64,000 nt of DNA from Gordonia shandongensis DSM 45094 (GCF_000423025.1 NZ_AUHE01000018.1:1-64000); one strand, 5' to 3'; shown: positions 45,857 through 55,686, counted from the stretch's first letter. Notes: generated from the letters alone by a model not told the origin. A program made the numbers and translations.

Positions 45857-47409
45857 CCGGTACCGACACGCGGCGCGTACTGGCCCTGTGGTGCCCGGAC
45901 TGGCCGGCGGTGGCGGCCGCGGCGGCGACCGGCACCGGTGCGGAGACACCGGTCGCCGTGCTCCACGCGGGACGGGTGCGGGCGTGCTCGCGATCCGCGC
46001 GAACCCAGGGCGTCCGCCGCGGGATGCGGAAGCGGCAGGCGCAGTCGCTGTGCCCCGACCTCGCGGTGCACGACGCCGACGAGGCGCGGGACGGCCGACT
46101 GTTCGACCCCCTGGTGGCGGCGGTGACCGACATGGTGCCGACCACGGAGGTACTGCGTCCGGGCCTCCTGGCGTCCGCCGCGAACCGTGCGGCGAAGGCG
46201 GTCGGCGGTGAAACCGCTCTCGCCGAACGGCTCGTGGACGCCGTGGCCGCCGAAGGGGTCGCGGCGCGGGTCGGGGTGGCCGACGAATTGTTCACCGCGG
46301 TGCTGGCCGCCCGGTCCGGGCACGCGGTCGCGCCCGGCGGAGACGCCGAGTACCTGGCGGGCAGGCCGATCACCGATCTCGTCGTGGAGCCCGCGCTCAC
46401 CGGACCGGGACGTGACGACCTGGTCGACCTGCTGTGGCGGTTGGGGATCCGGACGCTGGGAGCATTCGCCCGACTGGATTCGGCAGATGTGGCGTCCCGA
46501 TTCTCCGCCGACGCCGTCACCGCGCATCGACTGTCCCGCGGGATGGCGGGGAGACGGCCCAGCCGGGCGCCCGTCCCCGACGCGTTGGCGGTGGAACACC
46601 GCTGCGATCCCCCGATCGACCGAATCGACGCCGCGGCCTTCCTGGGCAGGAGACTGGCGCAGGATCTGCACGAACGACTCGCAGCCGCCTCGCTGGCCTG
46701 CACGCGACTGACGATCCGAGCCGTCACCGAACGGGGACAGGAGCACGCGCGGACCTGGCGATGCGCCGAACCCCTCACCCCGGAGGCCACCGCCGACCGA
46801 ATCCGCTGGCAGTTGGAGGGCTGGCTCAGCGGGACGGGGGCGACGCAGGGCCCCGACTCGCCGGTGACACGGCTGATCCTGGAACCGGTGGAAGTGGTGG
46901 ATCCCGGTGCGCTGACGTACGCCCTCTCGGGGGCGGGCCTCCCCGCGGTGCGAGGAGACGGTCTCGACGGTCGGGCGCGCCGCGCCCTGGTGCGGGTGCA
47001 GGGACTGCTCGGCGGCGAGGCCGTGCGGGTGCCGATCCCCAGCGGCGGCCGCGGCCCCGCGGAACGAGTGGCCCTGGTGGCCTTCGGCGACGAACCGGTC
47101 GCTCCCCGCGACCCCGCGGCGGCGTGGCCCGACCGCGTGGCCCGCCCCGTCCCGTCGCTGCTGACCCAGGTGGGGGCCGAGCTGACCGACGTCGACGGCA
47201 TCGCGGTCACGGTCGACGACCGGGGGGCGTTCAGCTCGCCCCCGGCGCACGTGCGGGTGGGATCTCGGACGCACCGGCTCCGCTGGTGGGCGGGCCCCTG
47301 GCCGTCCGCTCCGGGAAGCGCCAGAGCCCAAGTCCTGGTGGACGACTCGCGGGCGCTGCTGCTGTGCTGCCGAGACGGCGTCTGGACGGTGGAGGGGATC
47401 TATGAGTGA
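45853..47409 (+). CDS. imuB: ImuB, non-catalytic Y-family polymerase-like protein
   Basis: The 518-residue protein begins with TTG (LTGTDTRRVLALWCPDWPAV), overlapping imuA' and preceded by GGAGGTGG. The Y-family palm/finger region holds GVADELFTAVLAA, but the catalytic acidic triad is not in place, as in known ImuB, which acts as the hub linking DnaE2 to the sliding clamp. A helix-hairpin-helix region (WRLGIRTLGAFARL) and a C-terminal RLRWWAGPWP follow. Confidence 0.9.
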   Translation: MTGTDTRRVLALWCPDWPAVAAAAATGTGAETPVAVLHAGRVRACSRSARTQGVRRGMRKRQAQSLCPDLAVHDADEARDGRLFDPLVAAVTDMVPTTEVLRPGLLASAANRAAKAVGGETALAERLVDAVAAEGVAARVGVADELFTAVLAARSGHAVAPGGDAEYLAGRPITDLVVEPALTGPGRDDLVDLLWRLGIRTLGAFARLDSADVASRFSADAVTAHRLSRGMAGRRPSRAPVPDALAVEHRCDPPIDRIDAAAFLGRRLAQDLHERLAAASLACTRLTIRAVTERGQEHARTWRCAEPLTPEATADRIRWQLEGWLSGTGATQGPDSPVTRLILEPVEVVDPGALTYALSGAGLPAVRGDGLDGRARRALVRVQGLLGGEAVRVPIPSGGRGPAERVALVAFGDEPVAPRDPAAAWPDRVARPVPSLLTQVGAELTDVDGIAVTVDDRGAFSSPPAHVRVGSRTHRLRWWAGPWPSAPGSARAQVLVDDSRALLLCCRDGVWTVEGIYE

Positions 47410-47436
47410 GAGCCCGGGCGCGCGAGCCGGATGCGC

Positions 47437-48525
47437 TCAGGAGTTGGCGCCGCGTGCGATCACCGGCCACGCCTCCACGGAGCCGTCCGCACGCACGACG
47501 GTCAGGTCGTCGACCAGATTCACCGCGGTGCAGACGTGGTTCGGGATCACGCGCACGCGGTCGCCGAGATCGGGAATCACCTCCGCGTCGTCGGGGAACT
47601 CGACGACGCCGTGATGTTCGGACAGCGAGACGATCCGCGCGTCCGGGTGGTCGGCGAGCCGGCCGAAGCCGGTCGTCCACGCCGGCCGGTCGGCCCCGAG
47701 GACCTTGCTGCCCGAGTCGAGGACGACTCGATTCACGTGCCGACTCACCACCGTCGCGATCACCGTCAACGCCACGTCGTCGACGTCGGCGCTGCCCAAC
47801 TCCACCTGCTGAGCGTCGTTGAAGGGGTACACGCCGGGACGGACCTCGGTGACGACTCCCGGCGTGAGGAGACCGACCGTCGGTGTGGATCCGCCGCTGA
47901 CCACCGCCACGTCGATCCCCGCCGCGCGCAGGCCGTCGGCCGCCGCGGTGAGCGCCGCGAGCTCGTCACGCGCGGCGGCGTGACGCGAGTCGCCGGGCCC
48001 ATAACCGTGTCCGGGAAAGGTGAACACCCCCGCCACGTCGAGTCCCGCGTCGCGGGCGGCCCGCGCCACGTCGGCCGCGCCGTCGGCGGAGACACCCGTG
48101 CGGTGCATGCCGGAGTCGACCTCCACGATCACCCGGACCCGAGCGCCGGCCAGCCCGTCGGCCAGGTGGCGGGCGCCCGCGGGCGAGTCGACACCGACGC
48201 TCACCGCGACGCGGGCGGCCAACGCGCGCAGTCGAGCGGCCCCCGCGGCCGTCGGCCACAGCGGATAGGCGATGAACAGGTCCGTCACCCCGGCGTCGGC
48301 GAAGGCCTCGGCCTCGCCGATGGTCGCCACCGACAGGCCCGTCGCGCCGGCGTCGAGCTGTCGCCGCGCGATCTGCGCGCACTTGTGGGTCTTCGCGTGC
48401 GGTCGCAGTCGGACCCCGCAGCGTTCGGCCAATCGCGCCATGGCCGCGATGTTGCGGTCGAGACGCGCCGCGTCGACGACGAGCACCGGGGTGTCGAGGC
48501 GGGTCGGGACGTCGGGGACGGTCAT
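47437..48525 (-). CDS. D-threonine aldolase / D-serine dehydratase-like PLP enzyme
   Basis: The 362-residue fold-type III PLP enzyme has the lysine loop LRPHAKTHKCAQIARRQL (about 41-58), a barrel end VSGGSTPTVG and C-terminal metal ligands in SLSEHHGVVEF and VIPNHVCTAVN. That pattern fits the DSD1/D-threonine aldolase family, which cleaves or deaminates D-hydroxy amino acids using PLP and a divalent metal. The precise substrate is uncertain. It converges with imuB. Confidence 0.85.
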   Translation of the reverse strand: MTVPDVPTRLDTPVLVVDAARLDRNIAAMARLAERCGVRLRPHAKTHKCAQIARRQLDAGATGLSVATIGEAEAFADAGVTDLFIAYPLWPTAAGAARLRALAARVAVSVGVDSPAGARHLADGLAGARVRVIVEVDSGMHRTGVSADGAADVARAARDAGLDVAGVFTFPGHGYGPGDSRHAAARDELAALTAAADGLRAAGIDVAVVSGGSTPTVGLLTPGVVTEVRPGVYPFNDAQQVELGSADVDDVALTVIATVVSRHVNRVVLDSGSKVLGADRPAWTTGFGRLADHPDARIVSLSEHHGVVEFPDDAEVIPDLGDRVRVIPNHVCTAVNLVDDLTVVRADGSVEAWPVIARGANS

Positions 48526-48543
48526 GGCACCGATGGTGACACG

Positions 48544-50466
48544 TCAGACCAGGCGGCCGAGAGAGGCGTCGGACTCCTCGTTGATCAGGAACTCCTGGTG
48601 CAGGAGACGGTTGGTCAGTCGCGGCGCCGTGTGATGGCCGAGATCGATCAGGTCGCCGAGCAGCGTGTTCACCCGTTTGGGGCGTCCGACTATCGCGTGC
48701 AGGACGCGATGCGCGGCCTTGTCGACGCTCCAGATGCCGCGCATCGTCTCGTACGCGTTGGTCGGCACGATCATCCGCGTCCGGGTGAGGGGGATGCGCA
48801 CATTGGTGAAGGTCACGTGGTCTGAGAGCGTCTCGGCGCCGGTGGCGTCGCTGAACGCCTCCAGTGCGGCCTTCGAGGCGGCGTACGCGCCGAACCTCGG
48901 CGCCCGGCTCTGGACCTCGATCGACGAGACGTTCACGATGTGTCCGGCCTGCCGATCGATCATGTGGGGGAGCAGCGCGAGGGTCAGGTAGACGGCGCCG
49001 AAGTAGTTCACCGCCATCATCCGGTGATAGTCGTGCGACCGGTCGACGGCGTTGACGGTGGCCCGCCGGATCGACCGGCCGGCGTTGTTGACCAGGACGT
49101 CCACGTGACCGTGTTCGGTGATCACCGACTTCACGAGGGTCTCGACGGCCGACTCGTCGGTGATGTCGGCGGGGTAGGCGAAAGCGCGACCGAGGGGCAG
49201 ATCCTCCTTGGGGACCTCGGCCTCCAGTTCGGCGGCGGTCTCCGCGAGCCGCTCGGGTTCGTGGGCCACGAGGAACACGGTGGCACCGCGACGGATGCAC
49301 ATTCGTGCGGTGGCCCGACCGATCCCCGAAGAGGCGCCGGTGACGAGGATGTGCTTGCCGACCAGCGGGCCGCGGGGGTCGACGTGCCGGTGGCGCGCCG
49401 GGTCGAGGTGCGTGCGCCAGAACTCCCACAGTCGCGGTCCGTACTCGGTCAGATCCGGCAGGTCGACGCCGAGGGTCGCCAGCCGGCGGAGGGTGTCGTC
49501 GCTGCGGAAGACGACCGGCTGCGCGGCGGTGTCGATCACGGCGGGCGGGAGCCCCGCCTGGGCGGCGAGCAGGTCGCGGCCGGGTCGCAGGGGGCCGCGA
49601 CCGGTGGCGGCCAGGACCGGTCGCAGCACCGCCGCCGGGACGGCGTTGACGCCGCGCGGGGCGTCCCGGTCGGGCATCACCGCGTTGAACAGGTCGGTGA
49701 TGGAGCGTTGGCGGCGGTCGCCGAGGTGGAACACCCGGCGGCCCGCACCGGGGTCGACCGTCATCAGCGCGGTCAGCGCACGGGCGACGAAGTCGACCGG
49801 GACCACGTTGACGTGGCGGAGGTTCGGCATCGGGACGGGCAGAAACGAGGGCAGGGCCCGGATCGCGGCCAGATGCGCGAAGAAGTAGTAGGGGCCGGTG
49901 ACGGCTGCGGTCTCGCCGGTGACCGAGTCGCCGACCACCGCCGCCGACCGGTAGATCCGCCACTGCAGGTCGTCGGTCTCGCGGACGGTGCGTTCGGCGT
50001 CGTAGGCGGCGCGGTGGAACGCCGTGGGGAACCCCTGGTCGACGTCGAAGTCGGATTCGGCGAAGTCGCCGTCGTGGTCGCCGGCCACGGCCATGGACGA
50101 GAGCTGGTGGAGGATCGCCTGGCGGTCGGCGGCGAGGCGGGCGACGGCGGCGGTCCCCTCGACGGTGACGCGCCGCAGGTCCTCGTCGTCGGCGGTGAGA
50201 TCGGTGACGCGAGCGAGATGGACCACGTGGTCGATCTCGTCGGGAAGGTCGCCGCGACGCAGTCCCAGACCGGGTTCGGTCAGGTCGCCGGGCACGGAGA
50301 TCACGCGGTCGCCGCCGTCGAGGCTCTGCATCGCGGTGGCGAACCGGGCCAGGGAGGAGGGGCGGACCAGCGCGTACACGGCGGCCTGCGGGTGCTCGTG
50401 CAGCAGCCGTGCGATCACCCGGCGGCCGAGGAAGCCGCTGCCGCCGGTCACGAAGTAGCTCGTCAC
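48544..50466 (-). CDS. acrA1: Two-domain SDR reductase, AcrA1-like
   Basis: The 640-residue protein joins an extended SDR domain (VTGGSGFLGRRVIARLL; about 1-370) to a classical SDR domain (ILVTGASSGIGRATARM, Ser/Tyr/Lys in NVSSIEV and YAASKAALE; about 375-640). This is the layout of Rv3391 (AcrA1), thought to reduce fatty acyl-CoA on the way to wax or mycolate-related lipids. GTG 50466 opens the first Rossmann strand. It is divergent from dnaE2. Similarity is by pattern, so the substrate is tentative. Confidence 0.8.
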   Translation of the reverse strand: MTSYFVTGGSGFLGRRVIARLLHEHPQAAVYALVRPSSLARFATAMQSLDGGDRVISVPGDLTEPGLGLRRGDLPDEIDHVVHLARVTDLTADDEDLRRVTVEGTAAVARLAADRQAILHQLSSMAVAGDHDGDFAESDFDVDQGFPTAFHRAAYDAERTVRETDDLQWRIYRSAAVVGDSVTGETAAVTGPYYFFAHLAAIRALPSFLPVPMPNLRHVNVVPVDFVARALTALMTVDPGAGRRVFHLGDRRQRSITDLFNAVMPDRDAPRGVNAVPAAVLRPVLAATGRGPLRPGRDLLAAQAGLPPAVIDTAAQPVVFRSDDTLRRLATLGVDLPDLTEYGPRLWEFWRTHLDPARHRHVDPRGPLVGKHILVTGASSGIGRATARMCIRRGATVFLVAHEPERLAETAAELEAEVPKEDLPLGRAFAYPADITDESAVETLVKSVITEHGHVDVLVNNAGRSIRRATVNAVDRSHDYHRMMAVNYFGAVYLTLALLPHMIDRQAGHIVNVSSIEVQSRAPRFGAYAASKAALEAFSDATGAETLSDHVTFTNVRIPLTRTRMIVPTNAYETMRGIWSVDKAAHRVLHAIVGRPKRVNTLLGDLIDLGHHTAPRLTNRLLHQEFLINEESDASLGRLV

Positions 50467-50563
50467 GGCCGCCAGCGTCTCATACAACACTTCAGTTCTG
50501 AACGATTTCGACGAGGAGGTCGATCGATCGATCCGCTTCGAGGGACCGCACCCCTGGACTGAA

Positions 50564-50583
50564 TCGAACGTACGTCCTATTCT
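50564..50583 (+). promoter_or_regulatory. Probable LexA box and -10 of dnaE2
   Basis: TCGAACGTACGTCCTA (50564-50579) keeps the left half TCGAAC and the GT and final A of the right half of the SOS consensus. A -10-like TATTCT overlaps it at 50578-50583, leaving little or no leader before the start codon. Confidence 0.6.
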
Positions 50584-50589
50584 CGGGTG

Positions 50590-53500
50590 GTGGGTTGGAA
50601 CAACGGTCCGCCGACCTGGTCGGAGATGGAACGGGTGCTCTCGGGACGTGCGCCGTCCGCCGGGGATCGTCGTGGGGAGACGTTCCCGCCGGGAGAGGCG
50701 CCCCGAGAGGAGATACGGCGAGAGGAGACGCGGCGAGCCGGCGGCTCCCGGGTCCCGTACGCGGAGCTGCACGCGCACAGCGCATACAGCTTCCTCGACG
50801 GGGCCTCGATGCCCGAGGACATGGTGCGCGAGGCCGCCGGACTCGGCTTGCGGGGACTGGCGCTGACCGACCACGACGGCTTCTACGGCGTGGTGCGTTT
50901 CGCGGAGGCCGCCGCCGAGGCCGGCATGCCGACGGTGTTCGGCGCGGAACTCTCCCTGCAGCGCGACACCGCACGGGCCGGTGCGGTGGACCCGCCGGGA
51001 GAGCATCTGCTGATCCTGGCCAGGGGCGGCGAGGGATACCGCCGACTGTCGCGGGTGATCGCCGACGCCCACATGAGGGGCGGCGAGAAGGGGCTGCTGC
51101 GGTACAGCGCGGACACGATCACCGACTACGCGGCGGACGGGCACTGGCTGGTCCTCACCGGTTGCCGCAAGGGCGCCGTCCGGCGGGCCCTCGACCGCGG
51201 CGGCCGGTCGGCGGCCGACACCGTGCTGGGAGAGCAGATCGAGCGTTTCGGCGCCGGTGGGCTGGCCGTCGAACTCAGTCCCGGGCCGGGCCCCGACGGC
51301 GACGAGCGCAATGCGATCCTCGCGTCCCTGGCGGCCGAGCACGGGGTGCCGACGGTCGCGACCACGGGGGCGCACTTCGCCGGCCCGTCCACCGGTCGGC
51401 TCGCGACGGCGATGGCAGCCATCCGCGCCCGGACCGACATCGCGACGATCTCCGGCTGGCTGCCGGGTGTCGGCGGCGCACACCTGCGCAACGGTGACGA
51501 GATGCTCCGGCTGATGCCCACCCACCGCGACGCGATCGACAATGCGGTGGCCTTCGCGAGCGAGTGCGCATTCGAACTGGGACTGATCGCCCCGAAGCTG
51601 CCGCCGTTCGACGTCCCCGCGGGGCACACGGAGGCGAGTTGGCTGCGCGAGCTCACCGAGCGGGGTGCGCGAGAGCGGTACGGCACCCGGTCCGACCGAC
51701 CGGACGCCTACCGGCAGATCGACCACGAGTTGACGATCATCGAGATGCTCACGTTTCCCGGATACTTTCTGATCGTCCACGACATCGTCGCGTTCTGCCG
51801 TGACAACGACATCCTGTGTCAGGGGCGGGGCAGTGCGGCGAACTCGGCGGTCTGCTTCGCCCTCGGCGTCACCAACGTCGACCCGGTCGCGAGCGGACTG
51901 CTGTTCGAACGGTTCCTGTCTCCGGAACGCGACGGTCCCCCCGACATCGATGTCGACATCGAGTCCGACCGCCGCGAGGAGGTGATCCAGTACGTCTACT
52001 CCCGGCACGGGCGCGACCGCAGCGCACAGGTCGCGAACGTCATCACCTACCGTCGGCGCTCGGCGGTCCGCGACACCGCCCGTGCGCTCGGCTACGCACC
52101 GGGGCAGCAGGACGCCTGGAGCAAGGATCCCGACGCGGCGCCGGCCGACGTCCGCGAACTGGCCGCGCAGATCGCCTCGCTGCCGCGGCACCTGGGCATC
52201 CATTCGGGAGGCATGGTGATCTGCGACCGCCCGATCGCCGACGTCTGCCCCACCGAGTGGGCGCGGATGGAGGGACGCAGCGTCCTGCAGTGGGACAAGG
52301 ACGACTGCGCCGCCGTCGGACTGGTGAAGTTCGACCTGCTGGGGCTCGGCATGCTCTCGGCACTGCACTATGCGATCGACCTCGTGGCCGAGCACACGGG
52401 GATGCGGGTCGACCTCGCGACCCTCGACCTCGGGGAGGAGGCGGTCTACGACATGCTGTGCCGCGCCGACTCGGTGGGCGTCTTCCAGGTGGAGTCCCGC
52501 GCCCAGATGGCGACGCTGCCGCGGTTGAAGCCGCGAACCTTCTACGACCTGGTCGTCGAGGTGGCGTTGATCCGGCCCGGACCCATCCAGGGCGGATCGG
52601 TGCACCCGTACATCCGGCGCCGCAACGGGCTGGAGGAGCCGACGGTGGAGCACCCGTCGATGGAGCGGGCACTCGGCCGCACCCTGGGGATCCCGCTGTT
52701 TCAGGAGCAGCTGATGCAGGTCGCGGTCGACGTCGCCGGATTCGACGCCGCCGGCGCGGATCAGCTGCGGCGGGCGATGGGGTCCAAGCGCTCCCCGGAA
52801 CGGATGGAGCGACTCAAGGCGAGGTTCTACGCGGGCATGCGGGAGAAGCACGGCATCACCGGGCCGACGGCCGACCGGATCTACGAGAAGATGGCGGCCT
52901 TCGCCAATTTCGGTTTCCCCGAGAGTCACTCGCAGAGCTTCGCGTCGCTGGTGTTCTACTCGGCGTGGTTCAAACTGCACCATCCGGCGGCGTTCTGCGC
53001 GGCGCTGCTGCGTGCCCAGCCGATGGGGTTCTACTCGCCGCAGTCGCTGGTGGCCGACGCCCGCAGGCACGGAGTGACGGTGCACCGGCCCGACGTGAAC
53101 CATTCGCTCGCCCACGCGGATCTGGAGAACGGCGGGCTCGACGTGCGGATCGGGTTGGGGGCGGTCCGCGGGCTGGGGGACGATGCGGCCGACCGGGTGG
53201 TCGACGTGCGCCGCACCGGTGGCCGGTACCGGTCGGCGGCGGATCTGGTGCGCCGGGCCGAACTGTCGCGCACACAGGTGGAGGCGTTGGCGACCGCGGG
53301 GGCGCTCGAGAGTCTGGGACTCGACCGTCGTACGGCCCTGTGGGAGGCGGGGGCGGCGGCCGGTCTCCGCGACGACCAGCTGGCGGTGGTCTCACCGCGG
53401 GCGGCACCGACGCTCCCGGGCATGTCGGACGTCGAACTGGCGGCGGTCGACGCGGTGGCGACCGGGGTGACGCCGCACTCCTATCCGACGCAGTATCTGC

Positions 53501-53835
53501 GACCTCGGCTCGACGCGATGGGGGTGACTCCGGCCGACGCCCTGCTGTCGGTGGCCGACGGCACCCGGGTCCTCGTCGGTGGTGCGGTGACGCATCGGCA
53601 GCGTCCGGCGACGGCGTCGGGTGTCACGTTCGTGAACCTGGAGGACGAGACGGGCATGGTCAACGTGGTGTGCTCGGTGGGCCTGTGGGCGCGCTACCGG
53701 ACGGTGGCGCGAACCGCGCCCGCACTGCTCATCCGCGGTCGAGTGCAGAACGCGGAGGGGGCGGTGACGGTGGTCGCCGACCGTCTCCAGCGGCTCGATC
53801 TGCGCGTCGGGACCACCTCGCGTGACTGGTGTTGA
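50590..53835 (+). CDS. dnaE2: Error-prone DNA polymerase DnaE2
   Basis: The 1081-residue C-family polymerase carries out damage-induced translesion synthesis with ImuA'/ImuB. The PHP domain starts at YAELHAHSAYSFLDGASM (about 57-74). The palm carries catalytic Asp residues in PPDIDVDIESDRR (about 455). Helix-hairpin-helix and OB-fold regions (VTFVNLEDETGMVNVVCS) close the C-terminus. GTG 50590 gives VGWNNGPPTWSEMERVL, matching the family start. GTG 50587 is also open. The region of about 20-55 is a Gly/Arg/Glu-rich linker. Confidence 0.95.
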   Translation: MGWNNGPPTWSEMERVLSGRAPSAGDRRGETFPPGEAPREEIRREETRRAGGSRVPYAELHAHSAYSFLDGASMPEDMVREAAGLGLRGLALTDHDGFYGVVRFAEAAAEAGMPTVFGAELSLQRDTARAGAVDPPGEHLLILARGGEGYRRLSRVIADAHMRGGEKGLLRYSADTITDYAADGHWLVLTGCRKGAVRRALDRGGRSAADTVLGEQIERFGAGGLAVELSPGPGPDGDERNAILASLAAEHGVPTVATTGAHFAGPSTGRLATAMAAIRARTDIATISGWLPGVGGAHLRNGDEMLRLMPTHRDAIDNAVAFASECAFELGLIAPKLPPFDVPAGHTEASWLRELTERGARERYGTRSDRPDAYRQIDHELTIIEMLTFPGYFLIVHDIVAFCRDNDILCQGRGSAANSAVCFALGVTNVDPVASGLLFERFLSPERDGPPDIDVDIESDRREEVIQYVYSRHGRDRSAQVANVITYRRRSAVRDTARALGYAPGQQDAWSKDPDAAPADVRELAAQIASLPRHLGIHSGGMVICDRPIADVCPTEWARMEGRSVLQWDKDDCAAVGLVKFDLLGLGMLSALHYAIDLVAEHTGMRVDLATLDLGEEAVYDMLCRADSVGVFQVESRAQMATLPRLKPRTFYDLVVEVALIRPGPIQGGSVHPYIRRRNGLEEPTVEHPSMERALGRTLGIPLFQEQLMQVAVDVAGFDAAGADQLRRAMGSKRSPERMERLKARFYAGMREKHGITGPTADRIYEKMAAFANFGFPESHSQSFASLVFYSAWFKLHHPAAFCAALLRAQPMGFYSPQSLVADARRHGVTVHRPDVNHSLAHADLENGGLDVRIGLGAVRGLGDDAADRVVDVRRTGGRYRSAADLVRRAELSRTQVEALATAGALESLGLDRRTALWEAGAAAGLRDDQLAVVSPRAAPTLPGMSDVELAAVDAVATGVTPHSYPTQYLRPRLDAMGVTPADALLSVADGTRVLVGGAVTHRQRPATASGVTFVNLEDETGMVNVVCSVGLWARYRTVARTAPALLIRGRVQNAEGAVTVVADRLQRLDLRVGTTSRDWC

Positions 53836-53842
53836 TCCGGGC

Positions 53843-54967
53843 TCAGCTCCCTCGTCGGGGTTCGGGGCCGACGTAGCGGGCGATCGGCCGGATGATCTTG
53901 CCCTCGGCGGCCTGTTCGAGGATGTTGGCCGCCCAGCCGACGATCCGCGCGACCCCGAACGTGGGGGTGAACATCTCGGGCGGCAGCCCGACCTCGCTCA
54001 TGAGCACGCCGGCGTAGTACTCGACGTTGGCGTAGAGCTTGCGGCCGGGTTTGAGGTCGTTGATCGCGGTCTCGATCTCCGATTCGACGGCGGTCGCGCG
54101 CCGCACGAGCGGTGAGTCGTATCGCTGCGTGACGACCTCTTTGAGCAGTTCCGCCCGGGGGTCGTGTGTGCGGTACACGGCGTGCCCGAAACCCATGATG
54201 ACCTCGCCGGCGGCGATCTTGTCGCGCACCCAGTCTCGGGTGTTCGCCGGCTCGCCGATCTCGTCGAGTGCGGCCAGTGCCCGCCCCGGGGCCCCGCCGT
54301 GCAGCGGTCCGAGGAAGGCGCCGAGCGCACCGAGCAGCGATGAGGTGATGTCCGATCCGGACGAGGCGACCACCCGGCCGGCGAAGGTCGATGCGTTGAA
54401 GCCGTGGTCGATGGTCGTCACGAGGTAGGTCTGCAGGGCTTCGACGGCTGCCGGGTCGGCGGAGCCGGTGGCCATCCGGAGGTAGTCGGCGGTGTGGGAG
54501 CTGTCCGGGTCGGCGTCGATGACGTCGAGTCCGCGCGCCAACCGGTGCGCGGCGGCCACGACGGTCGGCGCGAGTGCGGCGTATCGCAGTGCGGCCTCGC
54601 CGCGCTGCTCGGGTGTGAGGTCGAACAGCGGCCGTTCGGTGATGCCTTCGGTCGCCAGCGCCACGCGCAGGGCGGCGAGGGGCTCCACGTCGGCGGTCAC
54701 CACGTTCCGCAGCAGGTCGACGGTGGTGCCGGAGAGCACCCTCAGTGCGCCGACGCGTTCGGCGAAGGCGGCGGATTCTGCGGCGTCGGGCAGGTGCCCG
54801 TGAACCATGAGGTGCCAGACGTCCTCGAAGGTCCGGGTGCGCGCGAGTTGCGTCGCGTCGTATTCGCGGTAGTGGTAGAACCCTTCGTCGCCGCGTACGT
54901 CGCCGATGGTGGTGTCGGTGACGATCACGTTCTTCAGGCCCCGGGGAACGGTGATCGGTGAGTTCAT
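53843..54967 (-). CDS. citA: Citrate synthase (CitA/methylcitrate synthase type)
   Basis: The 374-residue enzyme condenses acetyl-CoA (or propionyl-CoA) with oxaloacetate. It shows FEDVWHLMVHGHLPD, the first catalytic His in GPLHGGAPGRALAAL, the second in VIMGFGHAVYRTHDPRA and C-terminal IIRPIARYVGPEPR. It is the shorter, Gram-positive-type enzyme. ATG 54967 is chosen; a start at 55003 would add an Arg-rich stretch. It converges with dnaE2. The choice between citrate and 2-methylcitrate synthase cannot be made by eye. Confidence 0.87.
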   Translation of the reverse strand: MNSPITVPRGLKNVIVTDTTIGDVRGDEGFYHYREYDATQLARTRTFEDVWHLMVHGHLPDAAESAAFAERVGALRVLSGTTVDLLRNVVTADVEPLAALRVALATEGITERPLFDLTPEQRGEAALRYAALAPTVVAAAHRLARGLDVIDADPDSSHTADYLRMATGSADPAAVEALQTYLVTTIDHGFNASTFAGRVVASSGSDITSSLLGALGAFLGPLHGGAPGRALAALDEIGEPANTRDWVRDKIAAGEVIMGFGHAVYRTHDPRAELLKEVVTQRYDSPLVRRATAVESEIETAINDLKPGRKLYANVEYYAGVLMSEVGLPPEMFTPTFGVARIVGWAANILEQAAEGKIIRPIARYVGPEPRRGS

Positions 54968-55091
54968 GGTGATGAGTCTGCGCTCGGGCGCCCACCGCCG
55001 CAATGCTTCGGGGTCGATCGTCGCCGCAGGTCGGTGAGCGGTATCGGGGGTGCGATGAGTGTGGGCGCAGGGTTGTCAGACGGCAGGGGTG

Positions 55092-55556
55092 TCAGACGGC
55101 GCCGCGGAAGTCGTGCTGCCGCCAGGCCTCGTAGAGTGCGACGCTCGTCGCGTTGGCGAGGTTCATCGACCGGCGGTCGGGGAGCATGGGGATTCGCAGT
55201 CGGTCGGTGACGTGCGGGTCGTCGAGGACCTCGTCGGGAAGCCCGGTCGGCTCGGGGCCGAACAGCAGGACGTCGCCCGGTTGGTAGGAGACGTCGGTGT
55301 GGAAGCGGGAGGCGTGCGCGGTGAAGGCGAACACGCGTGTCGGCCGCAGCGTCTCCCACGCCGCATCCAGGTCCGGGTGGACCGTGACGTGCGCCATCTC
55401 GTGATAGTCCAGGCCCGCGCGGCGCACCTGGGCGTCGGTCATGGTGAAGCCGAGGGGTTCGACGAGGTGCAGCTCGCAGCCGGTGTTGGCGGCGATCCGA
55501 ATCGCATTGCCGGTGTTCGGCGGGATGCAGGGCGCGAAGAAGACGATCCGGAACAC
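55092..55556 (-). CDS. trmL: tRNA (cytidine(34)-2'-O)-methyltransferase
   Basis: The 154-residue SPOUT-fold enzyme methylates the wobble 2'-OH of tRNA-Leu species. It contains FFAPCIPPNTGNAIRIAANT, the SAM knot LLFGPEPTGLP and IPMLPDRRSMNLANATSVAL. It starts with GTG 55556. The position near dnaE2 and folD matches Rv3366 (SpoU). A GTCAGACGGC duplication sits at its 3' end (55076-55098). Confidence 0.93.
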   Translation of the reverse strand: MFRIVFFAPCIPPNTGNAIRIAANTGCELHLVEPLGFTMTDAQVRRAGLDYHEMAHVTVHPDLDAAWETLRPTRVFAFTAHASRFHTDVSYQPGDVLLFGPEPTGLPDEVLDDPHVTDRLRIPMLPDRRSMNLANATSVALYEAWRQHDFRGAV

Positions 55557-55606
55557 GGGGCGATCCTATGCCCGCCGCGCAGGGGCGTCGACCACCGGGG
55601 GAGCGA

Positions 55607-55650
55607 GCGGGCGCTGGAGAATCGGGCGCTGGAGAATCGGGCGCTGGGAT
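55607..55650. repeat. Three 15-bp tandem repeats upstream of a promoter
   Basis: GCGGGCGCTGGAGAA, TCGGGCGCTGGAGAA and a partial third unit lie just before the TTGACA promoter. Confidence 0.85.
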
Positions 55651-55656
55651 CGAACG

Positions 55657-55686
55657 TTGACACGGTTCGAACGATCGTGCGAGAAT
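55657..55686 (+). promoter_or_regulatory. Strong SigA-type promoter inside an inverted repeat
   Basis: A consensus -35 TTGACA (55657-55662) and GAGAAT (55681-55686) are 18 bp apart. The -35 lies between TCGAAC (55650-55655) and GTTCGA (55665-55670), inverted arms with a nine-base gap. The gap is wrong for LexA, so another repressor is possible. The promoter points at the 53-codon gene at 55918, giving a leader of about 225 bases. Confidence 0.65.

Noticed and set aside
50467..53115. Upstream extension of the AcrA1-like gene across dnaE2, giving a 1523-residue frame
   Set aside because: The extension lies antisense to dnaE2; the real protein starts at the first Rossmann strand (GTG 50466).
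55650..55670. TCGAAC/GTTCGA considered as a LexA box
   Set aside because: The gap is nine bases instead of four, so it does not fit the SOS box seen at 44979-44994.
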